Assembly: GCA_900239685.1 (NCBI GenBank)
Contig: OENT01000106.1
Span: forward strand, 124,001-188,000
Length of the DNA stretch: 64,000 bases
Reading direction: 5' to 3'
DNA from: Rotaria macrura
Lineage: Eukaryota > Rotifera > Eurotatoria > Philodinida > Philodinidae
Part shown: positions 1 through 15,536 of the stretch, piece after piece
Numbering within the stretch: the first letter of the stretch is position 1
Layout of the letters: each line of letters begins with the position of its first letter
Notes under the pieces: model-generated
Told to the model about the DNA's origin: nothing
The model's database searches: none
What the model saw: only the letters and a program-made list of their open reading frames with translations
Translations under genes and position numbers: made by a program

Positions 1-3437
<3,437 letters not shown>

Positions 3438-6400
3438 GCATTTGTTTTTCTTAATGCTGCTTATCGTTGTGTGTAGCGTTATTCTTCTTCTTGTCTTTTT
3501 CTTCGTGTAAATTGTTCTCATTCCATGAACATCTATTATAAATCTCTTTGATACAGTGCAGATTGAGAATAATCTCATATATTATTCATCGTTTTATTCT
3601 AGTCAAAAAAGCAACAGAAAATACTAACAAATTAGTTTATTTCGTGATTAAAAGAATATTTTAAGGGATGATAAAGACCGCTCGTCTTCCGTCTGTTCCA
3701 TCGGAATCTTATTACGCAAATTGATTCTTGATCTTTAATAATTATACTCATATAGATTGAAATCGAACTTTTTTCGTCTTTGTTTTTTTTCCTATGTAAA
3801 AGAAAAACGTCCATTTTTATTTTATTGTCTCTACGTTGTCATCCTTCTATGATTGTGTATTTTATTTATATATATATATATGTATATGTATTTGTATTTA
3901 TGTTTGTTTATGTTGAATGACATTTGTGTATGAATTGTAATTTATCGACGCACCTTCATCACGTTTTTTCTTTCACTTGTGTGTTTTATGAAATAAAGAG
4001 AATCTAACAAGAAAAAAGAACCAACACGTTTTAACATCAAAGTTCAATGCGTGATTTCTTCGAAAATGAAACAGTACACTCGATATATTTGTATACGAAC
4101 ATGAACTGACGTTTTACTCAAGTGTTGAATGAACACTTCACGAAATTACTGATATTTCATATAACCACTTAATATTGTGATATGTGAGCACATTGTACTT
4201 GGAAATGTGAATTAAGTTTTTGTTTTACAAAATTTATGGTAATAAATGTGATGAAATACAATATTACGTCTCAGTGCGACAGAAGAATTAAATATTCAAG
4301 AACAAAGAAATTCAAGCAGATCTGAGAAATTGTTAAAAATTTATAATAAGAAGATAACACGTAGATTGTATTTTACTGTATTGTTCTTTTCGTTGTATTT
4401 GTTTTTAGGTTTTTCATTTAATCAAATTTTTTCTTTTATTATTTATGAATACATTTCATAGATGACATATACGTAGCATAAATTTTTATCGAAAAATAAC
4501 ATGAACATGCATATAATCATCAATAGAGATAAGATGCATGAAACGAGTTTGAAATCTTGAGTTACATCATTTTTATTAACATGTACCATGCACACTTATC
4601 ATTTTCAATGAATAATCTCAATCATTTTTTAATCATGTCAATAGAATAGAAGAGTATTGCAAACGATAGATTCTTTTGTCTATGGAATACGATTTCAAAG
4701 TAGACATAAATTAATTACAGTGAAACTTCATACGGAAATATTTTTTACTCGTGATAACGTGACATTACCGTGGACTGAAATCTTATACTAAATTAATGTT
4801 CAAGGCTTGTGTCGACATATGCATTTTCACAGGAACTAATAAAACATATATATATATATATGATCATACATGTCATTTGCCATAAAAATTTATTTTAAGG
4901 TAAACGTAGGATTATGTGATGGATTTGACAATCTCAGTTTGACTAAGACAATATTCGAAATTATTACATTCATAATGACTAAAAGACTATTAGTCAATTG
5001 AAATATAAATACGTAAGACAAGCAGCATGACCGACATGACATTGACTAATCTGAAGAATTAGAATAGGTAGAAAATAGAGTTAAAACATAGGGGATAAAT
5101 TGGTTATCAAAATAATTTTATAAATTCATTGTTTTAAGGACATATAATTATGAAGAAATTTATCTATAATTTAACTTTAAAACACAATTTTAAGGCATTA
5201 TGATCAATGAATTCGTTATAAAGATATTTTACGAATAAAGTTTCATTCAATTCTATTCAATTTTTTGTAATGTAAAAGTAAACGAATTTACAACTATTGA
5301 ATTTATCCAATGACATAAAATGGAGCTAGACTATTAAAAAAAAATCATTGACTGTCTTTCTATTCAAATCGATATATAAATAAAATGAACTTACTTTTAT
5401 TGTTCGAACAAATATCAAATTTTGTTTTATATCTGTTTCGAAACTAAGATTCTAAATAAATCAGTACCATAGTTCAATATATATTTTATTTTGTTTATTT
5501 AACAGATATGATTTTGATCTACATATAAGTAAAACTATGTTTATCGAATGGTTATATTGAGAGAAACAAAATTCAAATGAAATCTTTTTGTTTTGTCAAG
5601 TTTGCAAAATATGAATTTTAAATACACAGAAACTTTGTTATTATTTATTGAATTGACTATAGGATTATTAGTGTCAAAGGATTGTACTGCTAGATTGATA
5701 ATCTTAGTTTTTATTCGACTTAAATTAGAATAATTATATGTATTAAACTGTAGTTATCATAGAAGAAAATAAAACAAATAATTGACTCATAGACTAAATT
5801 AAAGACAATAGATCATCTCACAATCGAATATGCTTATTTATGCCATAACCATAGTAGACAAGAAAAAACGATCAAATGAAATAGTGAATTCTTTCTTTCA
5901 GTTAACCATATAATAGTGTATGATTAATTTCTTAGGGTGCAATTATTAATGAATGTTGAGTGCTTTGGTTTTTCACGTCAAATGGCCATAGATATTCTAG
6001 CAGATTTTATCCTATGATTTGAATTCAAAACTAAGACATTTATCATTCATTTTATTATCGAATAACTTGTATTATTCATTAGAAATCAAGAATAACAAAC
6101 TATCATCGATACCGATGTATCATATATTTAAATCCGTCCAACTGCCAAGGACATATTCTTTCAAAGTAGCATATAGTCAAGACAACCATTATATCTATAT
6201 TGTTATAGATATAAGATCACTTGTTGTAGAACTTACTCAATAAGTATCATCGATATTTATCATAAGAAACTATTGACTTGTACATGATAAACATCATCGA
6301 ATTGCTTGAACCTATTGCAATATTTCTAATCTCATATTTCTTTCACAGTGAGAAAGCATACGTATGTGCATGTGAGCGACGATAGCGCACGCGAAGCAGC

Positions 6401-8214
6401 AAAAAACATAATCATAGAGAGACAGAGAAAAAAAGAGACAAAGAGCGTTCGAGCGAGTGCGAGAGAGAGAGAGAGAGCAGTGCATAGAAACAAAGAAATA
6501 GATAGAGTAGTTAGTATTTTTTTTTCTGTGCTATTCAAGCTGATGGTGGTGATTCGAAAGCAAATAGAGTAGACATGCGACGAAAAAAAAGACGCCAAAA
6601 CGATCAAATTAAACAAAGAAGAAAGCAACATTAGCGAGAGTCGGAAAAAGAAACTATATAAAAAGAGCATGCTGAAGACATTTTCATAGTCCATAGGAAA
6701 TAGACAATGAAGAACAAACAGACAAAATTTAGAGCCATGCTTATAAACAGAAAATGAAATAGGGAATACCGAATTTCACATATTTATTTATTTTTTCCTA
6801 CCCACGAGAAAAAAAAACGAGAAGAGACACAATAAATTATTTGTTTTGCTTTTTTTTTTGTTTCTGTGGACTGATGAACATAAAAGAGAAAAAAAAACGA
6901 TGAAATTATCGCACGCACGAAATATAAAGAAACTGGAATAGCACCAGTAACAAAACAAAACAAGAAATAAAAATACATGACCAACGAAATCATTTAGCAC
7001 GCTCGCTGTAATGTTTGTGTTTTCAAGATTTTTTCTTTTAGTTTTTGTTTCTAGGCGAGAGAGGAAACAAAGAAAAGAATAAAGAATATTGCAAAAATTG
7101 TAGAAAACAACAACAACAACAACAAAAACAACAACGAAAATTTCAGAACACTGTTCGCATGACAGAGTATCTCTTTTTTATTTTCTGTTTTGATCTTCTA
7201 GAGTTTGTTTCGGATATAGAGAGGACATCACTATTGCACCACGGAAAGAATAGAGATTGCTGGGAGGAAAAGAAGTATTTAACAATAACACATCAATAAA
7301 AATGACACGAAAACTCGATAGTGACTTGTCGTCTTTACTCTATTCGATCGGTCATAGCTACTACTGTTCAGTCTACAAAGCGAAAGGGAGAGAAGACGGA
7401 ATGTGTAGCTGAGAAAGACGATTGACTAGGACCAATCTCATGTGTACTGCATCAAGAAGAAAGAGAGAGAGAGAGAGAGAAAGAGTACGTGTGCGAGTAG
7501 TAAGAAAAACTGTATAAAAAAAAGAAAACAATACACCGGAATTCTTCCTTTTCTCTTGTTCGATTATTGTTTCTCACTCTGTATGTAGAGATATATATTT
7601 TTTGCTGCTTCCTGTACATGCGCATGCGAATGATTCTTTAACTCTCATCTGTTACGAATACAAAGAAGTAATAAAAAGAAAACGAAGAAATTATTCTTGT
7701 TTTTTTCGAAGTAGAAGATGATGATGACAAATAGAAAAAAAAAGAACAGATATAACTGCTGATTATAAGTCTTAGTTATTTTTTTTTCTCATACACAAAT
7801 GAATGTATCAATGTATATGTACTGTAGAACATTTCATCACAAACTTGAAACAACGGACGAACGAACAAACAAACAAGAAAAAAAAATAGAAATCATGAAC
7901 ATCAAGAACAGTAAGTGAGAAAAAAAGAAAAAAGAAACATGTTTTATGTGTTTTACGTGTAAAGAAGAAAGACCAAAATGTGTGTATGTATATATGTAGA
8001 AAAAAAAACCTACGTACTTGTCGTAAGAAGGTATAAATAAAAAGAAAGAAAGATTAAGAATGAAAAAAGATGGCTAATATGGGCGATTTGTTGTTATAAT
8101 AGAGTTGGTAATGTTCGAAACGCCAACATATATTATAACTGAAATAAGGAATTTGCTGTTGAAGTTCTTCAGTACATAAATGATAAATTTACAATCATAT
8201 TTAGAGTAATGGTC
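3438..8214. other. Gene-free stretch between convergent BRSK and muscleblind
   Basis: I see no conserved coding block on either strand. The first 550 bases are probably the BRSK 3' UTR. Positions 4000-6300 are AT-rich without obvious structure. From about 6340 to 8080 the plus strand becomes strongly purine-rich, with A-runs, GA tracts near 6455-6478 and 7455-7485, and CAA runs near 7110-7135. This asymmetry makes the open frames here artefacts of composition. Part of it may be a long 3' UTR for the minus-strand muscleblind gene. Confidence 0.6.
3992..3997 (+). terminator. Candidate poly(A) signal of BRSK
   Basis: An AATAAA hexamer lies 555 bases after the BRSK stop codon, in TTTATGAAATAAAGAGAATC, preceded by a T-rich stretch with GT tracts. 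It is the most canonical plus-strand hexamer close behind the gene, so a 3' UTR of about 0.55 kb is inferred. Confidence 0.45.
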
Positions 8215-8419
8215 TCATACACCTTCTTTACAAATAAACACATAACCATCATTAACTTCCATGAAATCTTCAATAAGAAGCAAATATGTTGTAAAACGAG
8301 ATAAAAAATTTTCATTTTCATCTATTCGTATTACCTTCAGTTAGATGAACACATTTGCATTGAGGTCGAGTACAACGCCGTAGTTTACAGTCTCGGTAAA
8401 TGGGAAGTGTATCCAGTAA
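8215..8419 (-). CDS. MBNL: Muscleblind extra C-terminal CCCH-like exon pair
   Basis: Two exons, 8419-8335 and 8267-8215, join in phase to read [20 protein letters not shown] then [19 protein letters not shown] and ICKEGV, then TGA. The spacing Y-x7-C-x4-C-x3-H matches a muscleblind-type finger with the first Cys replaced by Tyr. A second finger seems to begin (VFICKEG) and stop at once. The phase-0 start can follow the KRPLE exon, the 11071-10946 exon or the finger-3/4 exon. Membership in the muscleblind transcript is inferred from strand, proximity and phase. Confidence 0.5.
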
Positions 8420-11400
8420 CTAAAATGTTACACAAAAAAAAACATACATATGAGAAATGAATATTATCCTCTTCGTTTCTTTTATGTTTTAATTGAATTG
8501 AGGACAGTAAAAAAATAAAATTTTGTGTGTGAGTATCATGCATTATTCACTAGATAAGCACACACAAACAAAAAGAATAACTATGAGAAAAGTAAAATAT
8601 AGTGCATGCAAATAATAAAACACAAAAGAAGAATATGGCAAGAGGAAAACATTTTCGTGGCTTTTTTTTGTGATAATCGTGAAAATAACTAGTTGTTCCC
8701 AACATTTAATACTCACTTTTCATTTGTGGTTGAGCTGAATTTAATCGAGAGAAAGAAGAAAGCAAACAATGAAACAAACTCGAACATATGAAAAATAGAA
8801 TATCTTAATAATATCGAGGTGACATCTTGGCAAACAATCAGCGGTTCTTTTTTTTTTAAAAGAACATCTCATTTGTCCCTTCTTTTCATTGTAAGTTACA
8901 TAAGAGGAACCAATAGACATAAGCGCAACATGAGCGGCAACAATTTCAGGCGATGGAGGAGTATCTGCATATGAAGCATTTTGCCTTTGTATTTTTTTTT
9001 GAGAAACAAGCATGATAGGCAAAAAAAACTTTCGAAAAGAAATTGTCTGTCTCATGCTAGACAATAGAAGAAAGATGCAAGAGAATAACTTACAAGTCAT
9101 AGGAACAGCAGTTAAATATGGTTGTTGAAATTGAATCGGCAATGGTGATGGCGATGGATAAGAAAATGCTGTTAATGGATAGGCAGCCATCGGCATACCA
9201 GTTTTAGGATCAGCAACAGCTGAACGTTTTTGTTGTTGCTGTTGATGCTGTTGTTGTTGTTGTACTACTAAAGCTGCCTGTTGTTGTTGCTGCTGTTGAT
9301 GTTGCTGTTGTTGAGATTGTTGCTGAACAAAATGATGTGGAGCAGCAATAAATTGTGTTCCAGGTGGCTGAAAATATAATATTTTACTATGTTAGTTGAA
9401 TATAAACAACCACGATTTATTCCTTTTTTTTCTTTGCTTTGTGAATTCATCTCATCAAGAAAGGCAACTATAGAAGATCTAAGATGATTGTTCACAACAG
9501 CGAATGTTACACGAAAATTTTTAAAAACATGATTTTCTCTATTTTTTCTAAAGCAAACATTATCAAGTTAGTTGGTGGTACTGCTGACATATTAATATAT
9601 AACTCTAGAAAATATTCACAAAGAACTGTACATCATGTGTATCGAAGAATCTTATAAAGGTGATATTCGCCAGTCATGATGAATGACATCGCTACAAGAT
9701 TTCTCCGATACAGTTGATGTCAATTATTGAAGTGTCTACAGCAGATAGGATTATTTACTACAGAAAAAGATGATTTGATAGAGAAAGCCTTGCTCTACAA
9801 GCATGCATATTCTTCGTATTACAAGTTAAATCGTATAGTTGCCTTTCAAGATTAAGCTTTTCAAATATTCTTAAGAAGTAAATAAAAAATTGTTTTCATA
9901 TGCATAAAACTGACCAAACCACAAGAAGCATATTTTCATGAAAGCAAAGAAATCAAATAAGCAAGCATCGAAGCAAAACTAGCCGTTCTTTGTTTTTATC
10001 GCTCTTCCTCTCTCTCGCTATCTATGTGGTTCGATCAGTTTCAGTTTCATTATTTGTCGTATAGTTGAATAAATAATGAAACCAAATATTTGATGTTTTT
10101 TTTTTGGTTTGTCAGTGTTCAAAGCATACAAAGCAAACAGAAAAAAGAAATAAATCAAGGAAAGAAAAGCGTGTGTGCAGTACCAGCTGCAGGTAGGCAC
10201 CGGTAGTAGCAATATCGTCTTCAAGCGGTCGTTTTTTTGTCTGCTGCGTGATGCTGCTGCTGCTGACAGGATCGATCGCTGCCTAGATTAGTAGAAAAGA
10301 GGAATAGAGAAAAAAGAATGTGTGTGCAACAAGCAAACTACAAACAAAGAATTAAAACAACAATAAAAACACACAATAAGCTGCTATTTCATGTTGACAT
10401 ATTTGGTTTTTTTTTTCGATGATGATTATTTGGTTGCGAAGGAAAAGTTTTAGAAAGAGCTTCTGCAACTTCTATGACGTGCTAAATTTCATATATACAT
10501 TTCTGTAAAATAAGCTTTTATAAGCACGTATAATATTGCTGTCTAAAAGAAATTGATAAACAACCAAAGGAAAATTCCGTGCGACCGACAAAAAAAGAAT
10601 AGTTTCGTGTTGTTATATGTTAAGCTCAGTATCATCCATCATTATCACAAGTCACTTTCACAGAAGGCAATGGCATCTGCGGCAGAAAAGAATAAGGCTA
10701 CTGCTTGCTGCACAATGACATTATTATATATCAAAGAAAGAATAAAAAAGGAAAAAAAAAAGAATCCTAAAATTCCTTCACCAACCTTAACACCTGTTGA
10801 TGATGACGATGAAGATGATGATGAACCATTGCGACCAATAGTTTCGCCATTTGTTGAAGCAATTAATGATGACTAAAAAGGATGAAACAAGAAAACAAGA
10901 GCTTAGATTCAATTTGACTTTTCTCTTTTCTCGTTTTCATTTTACATCTTTCAAATCAACCGATGGAGCTTGTGTATAAATAGTGTGTATTGCTGCTCCT
11001 GGGTATGGTTGATAGGGTGAAACAAAACCATTCGCATATGCTCCTTCATCTTCATGAGCATTTTGTTGTTGCTAGAAGAGAAAAAAGAATCTCATTAACA
11101 AACAATAATCTTTGATTCTAGTTGTTATATCAAAAACATATAGTTGATTAGAATTCTATAAAATTAAAGCAAAGCAGCAATAAAGCGTGCATGGGGAGGT
11201 TTAAAAGCATACCAATGGCGAGGAACAAGCAGGTGCTGTAGATGTTCGTTGAGGATAGGCATAAGTAGTAGGATGTGATGCAGCCAATATAGGCTGAGTA
11301 CTGTTCAATGTAACAGGATGAACAAATTGTAGAGTAGTTGATGGTGAATATTGTATAGTGGTTGCTACATTAGAAAAAACTTGTGCAGCAGCAGCAGCAG

Positions 11401-14400
11401 CAGCTGTTTGCGCTTTCACTGCTTTTAATTGTGCAACAAGATGTTCAGGTGGATGAAAATATTTGCATGTTTCACGTATACATTTTCCTTTAACGTAATC
11501 AACACAAACAATAACAAGACCATCTGTATCAAGTGGACAGTGTACTTGAGGATGTGCAAACGGACATGTATCAGCTGTATTTAAACATTGACCATGCTGA
11601 AAATCTGAGCATACCTATAAATAGAAACAAACAGAAAGGGGGAAAACAAGCTGAACACCAGAAAAAGCCAATATGATATTGAATATGCGTTTTGCCATTA
11701 AGGAGAAAGTATTTTTTTGAACTTTCAAAGTTTTTTAACAAACAAAAACAACCATGCGCTCAAAAATAAAAAGAACAAAGAAAACAACTACAGAAGCAAG
11801 CAATAAGCAAGAAGATAAAGAATCCATACGTGTAAATGCATAGAGATACTAAGCACAAAAACCACAAAAAAATAGTGCCCCAAATAATACACAGCACAAA
11901 ATCATGTTAAATAGGTAGACACAACAAAGAGTAGATAAGTGAAAGATAGTATCTACTGTATATGTATATTTATATATATATATACTAAATAAAATTCAAG
12001 CTGGCCTCTGGTTTACTGTAGGTTATATTATGACATACATATATGTGTATATATTTCTGTGTATATATTTATATATGTATATATATATATATATATATGT
12101 ATGTATGCATTCGTTTTTTATCAAATAAAAAATCATCACTTACATATAGCATGTCAAGATCAAGATATGACTAAATGGGATATATATATATATATATATG
12201 GTTTTAGTAGGGAAACAAAAGAATAAGAATTCGGACGGATATCAACATATCATATTTCATGCAATTTAGATATGACTCTATTCGAAATAAGAGGAGGACC
12301 GGAACGGACGAACAACATATAGAAAAATCATTCATTTGCGTTTAAGAAATTCACTGGTGCAGTAGGTCAAATACGAAGCACACTTTTACAATAGGAAGGA
12401 TACGTCACACCCATCATAATAGTATAACAAACCTTTAAGGCATCATGATTGGAATTGCTGTTCTGATATACCTATAGAAATGAAAGTGGGATGGTAACGA
12501 TATCTTTTTTGGAATGCTGCATCTTTCTTTTTTTTTTGTTCGAATTGAATTAAAACCACTAATTATAATCATAATAATGATAATAATCATAAATTCAGGT
12601 CGATGAGAATAAAAATACGAGATCAAGATATATATATAAATAGATATTTGTATGTAGAAGATTGAGCAGCGAAAAACACACACAAGGACAAAGCTGCACG
12701 CGCAACGTGAATATTTAGGCCTATGTGTATGTGTGTATGTATTTACATATAGGAGCGAAACACATGCTTTGGACACCTTCGTTTTATTTCATTTATTTAT
12801 TTATTTTTGTTTGGTTGATTTGATTTCTATGGTAGAGAGAGCAGCAACAACAGCTGGCAATATGGCGGCGCGTGGTAGATGAAGAGCCAAAGTATGATGC
12901 TCAGAGCAGATTAGTGAACCAAACAGAGCTTAGAGTTTGGAAGAAAAAGGGCAGGAAAATATGGTTGGTAGGTTGCTATCGCTTATTGTTGATTTTTGTT
13001 TCTATTCTTTTTTAATATTTTATTTCTTTTATTTTTACTAGCTGCTTGAGCGTGCAGATGGAGCAATTATAGATATAAATATGGGTTGGCGCATCTGGCT
13101 GCTAGATAAACATTTACATATCCCACTTACCAGAAACTCTCTCAAAACTGTGTAAAGTAGAGGATATAAAAGAAAATAATGGGAGTGAAAATTAAAACAA
13201 ATAATGAATAGATTCTTGTATAAAAATACAAAAAGCACATACTTCAAGACGATCGGTACGTGCTGGTTTTTGTCCAGTTGCTTGTGCCGTTAATTGTGTC
13301 ACCGGTTGAAAATATTGCGCACCGTCTGAACTAAACATAGGAGTACCAGGTGTAGCTTGTGATAATTGTTGTAAATGAGCTGCATGTAAAGGAATGCTAA
13401 ACGCTTGACCAGCAGGATTGAATAATAATGCTGATTGACCAGGACCAGTCGGTCCAATATGATGGTAAGATGGCTGATAGGAACATATGATTTATTAAAA
13501 ACAAGCACAAAACAAGAAATTTTTCTTACAAGCGAACCAGGTTGTTGTATAGGACTCTGTATAATAGCACCGTTGTGATATGGCAAATGTGTTGGTGTTT
13601 GTGGATATATAGATTGATTAGCCGCAATGTTCATAGCTACAACGAAATTCAAATGTTAAATAAACTTGAATATTAAGAAGAGTCATAGTTTATTGAGCAT
13701 ACCAATACTACGAAGTATAAGATTGTTGCGTCCGTTTTGAAGTAAAATATCGCGTAAATGTTGAGGCGGATGAAGATATTTACATGGTGGATTAGTACGA
13801 TTGCATTTGCCCTAGATTAGTATAAAACAAAACAATCAATTGAAAATTATTATTCCGATAATCAAGAAGAAGTACAGATTAAAAAAATAAAAAGCCACTA
13901 GTCTGTTCTTTTGATTGTCATTATTTTACAGTCAAGATTGAAGATTATAGATTATGTACGTGTTAAAGATGAAACGAATGTAAAAGGATATGGTTTCTAT
14001 TTGTTGTTTGCCACACAAAAATTTGGTGTAGTATTTGCTTTCAAAATTACCTGTTCTGGATGCATTGCAAAGTTTATGTTTATTCTTCTCGATTTTCAAT
14101 CTTCATATAACAACGATAATGATAATAGAGATAAATAGAAGATAACCGGTCAAGTATGAATATAACATACATATGTATATGTATGCATTATTCGGTGTGC
14201 TTCTTTTATATATTTTTTTTTCGTCTCTTATTTCCTTTCTCTTCGCGTGATATGGTGAGGCCTCCACTTTGTCACTCGCCTATTTTTTCTCTTCTTCTCT
14301 ATCTTGGTAGTTTGTTGAAATAGGTCTATGCAATATAGTAAAATATGAGACATGAAAAGTGTAAACGCTCATTTAAAAAAAAAGCAAAGAGATCATTTGC

Positions 14401-15536
14401 TCGTTCTTTCTCTCTCTTTTTATATGCACATATATATACTATCTTGCCTATGTTAAAGGTCGTGCTCGATGCTACATATACCTATATATATATATATATA
14501 TCTATATATGTATTCAACGAATCCTGAGACAGAATAGTTCGTATGAGATAAACAAAACAAACAAGAACGCATGATCGGCCTCTGTCTTTATGATTTTAAT
14601 CAAATTGATAAGTAATATATGTAACTTAATAGATGTCCTTAGTCGAAATCTAGACTCTTGCGTTTCATTTTGAAAAGCTATTGGCTCAATCCAACCGTTA
14701 ATTATTTATATATATACATCCTTTTTGTTTTGTTGCTAAATTTAGAATAGATTTTAAATTTCATCTTGGAAATAATTTCATATTATGAAACAAGTTAAAA
14801 ACAGAAACACATTTACTCTGATGAGTTTTTCTCTCACTTTTCTATTTTTAAATTAGTTTTTTTGTTGAAAAATTTTAATCAAAACTTATTCCGATTAACT
14901 GTGCTTAAAGAAAAAAAATTCAAACAAAAATGTTGCAGATCATTGGCAATAAAGATTTGTTATCTTTCTTCAGAATTTCTATTTTTCTCTCTGAAAATTA
15001 GTGGAATACAAAAGATCGAAAATAAACGAATGTTGATTAATGGCAATCAAAAGTACTCTTATGAAAGCGAATAAATTTTAGTTTTTTTTATAGTGTGCGC
15101 TTCTCCAAGGTACTATTATTAAGAAAAATAATACATAATATTATCTATGTAAAGTACAAACCTTGAGTGAATCAAAACAGGCGATCACTTTGCCACTATT
15201 AACTTCTACGTGTGTAGGTGGATGAGCAAATTTACATTCTTGCTCAGACCGGGTACATTTTCCACGTTGATATTCACGGCATACTTCTAGTGTAAGCCAA
15301 CGCGAATCTTTTACATTGGCTATTGATGCTATCAATGGCATATTAGCTGCTGCTTGAGCAGCAGCTGCAGCAGCCGCAGCTGCTTGAACTTGTGCAGCTG
15401 TTGTTGGAGAACCTCCAGTTGATGAAGATGATGAACCTGTTAGCGATGTAACATACTGTTGAGGATGCATACTGTTCGGTGACGAATGATGAGCGCCGTG
15501 CGGATCTGTAGGCGTTGCAGTAAAACTGAAAGACAT
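8215..15536 (-). CDS. MBNL: Muscleblind-like RNA-binding protein (CCCH zinc fingers)
   Basis: Muscleblind proteins bind YGCY motifs in RNA and control alternative splicing, RNA localisation and stability. Core exons, in transcription order: 15536-15162, 13811-13703, 13636-13530, 13473-13243, 11614-11213, then 11071-10937 with an in-frame TGA. This is 1359 nt, or 452 residues. The start ATG has an in-frame TGA nine bases upstream. A poly-Ala stretch precedes [17 protein letters not shown], which holds finger 1 (CX7CX6CX3H). Finger 2 is [12 protein letters not shown] plus [13 protein letters not shown], followed by [10 protein letters not shown]. Finger 3 begins [10 protein letters not shown] right after RTDRLE, and finger 4 is [20 protein letters not shown]. 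Downstream exons sharing phase 0 (10282-10184 with KKRPLE, 9367-9094, 8419-8335, 8267-8215) suggest alternative 3' ends and are listed separately. The identity is very firm; the 3' exon order is not. Confidence 0.95.
9094..9367 (-). CDS. MBNL: Muscleblind Gln-rich exon
   Basis: The exon starts in phase 0 after TTTTCAG with [17 protein letters not shown] and continues as a Gln/His-rich stretch built on CAA/CAG codons, then [20 protein letters not shown] and a Pro/Ser/Phe-rich end before GTAAGT. It fits the low-complexity C-terminal region of muscleblind proteins. It ends in phase 1. Splicing straight on to 8984-8900, the 18-nt piece at about 8737-8720, or 8419 gives soon-terminating frames, so the next partner is unresolved. 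The frame stays open through the apparent donor as far as about 8741. Confidence 0.6.
10184..10282 (-). CDS. MBNL: Muscleblind KRPLE exon (nuclear localisation region)
   Basis: This 99-nt exon lies between ATCTAG and GTACTG and encodes 33 residues including [19 protein letters not shown]. Vertebrate MBNL1 has a KSLKRPLE motif in the exon linked to nuclear localisation, so this is very likely the counterpart. It begins and ends in phase 0, so it can be skipped or included without changing frame. Confidence 0.75.
10937..11071 (-). CDS. MBNL: Muscleblind alternative terminal or internal exon
   Basis: The exon opens after TTCTAG in phase 0 and encodes [20 protein letters not shown], then a Pro/Ala/Tyr-rich stretch ending [10 protein letters not shown] and TGA. 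A possible donor (GAT|GTAAAA) lies just before that stop, with the exon then ending at 10946, also in phase 0. It can therefore serve as a terminal exon or be spliced onward to the KRPLE exon. Which is used is inference. Confidence 0.7.
   Translation of the reverse strand, partial: QQQNAHEDEGAYANGFVSPYQPYPGAAIHTIYTQAPSVDLKDVK

Noticed and set aside
10553-10876. Plus-strand frame of 107 codons with an acidic end ([13 protein letters not shown])
   Set aside because: It lies on the opposite strand inside a muscleblind intron, starts in A-rich sequence, and shows no splice or homology support. The acidic end comes from a GAT/GAC-rich microsatellite-like tract. A real small gene cannot be fully excluded.
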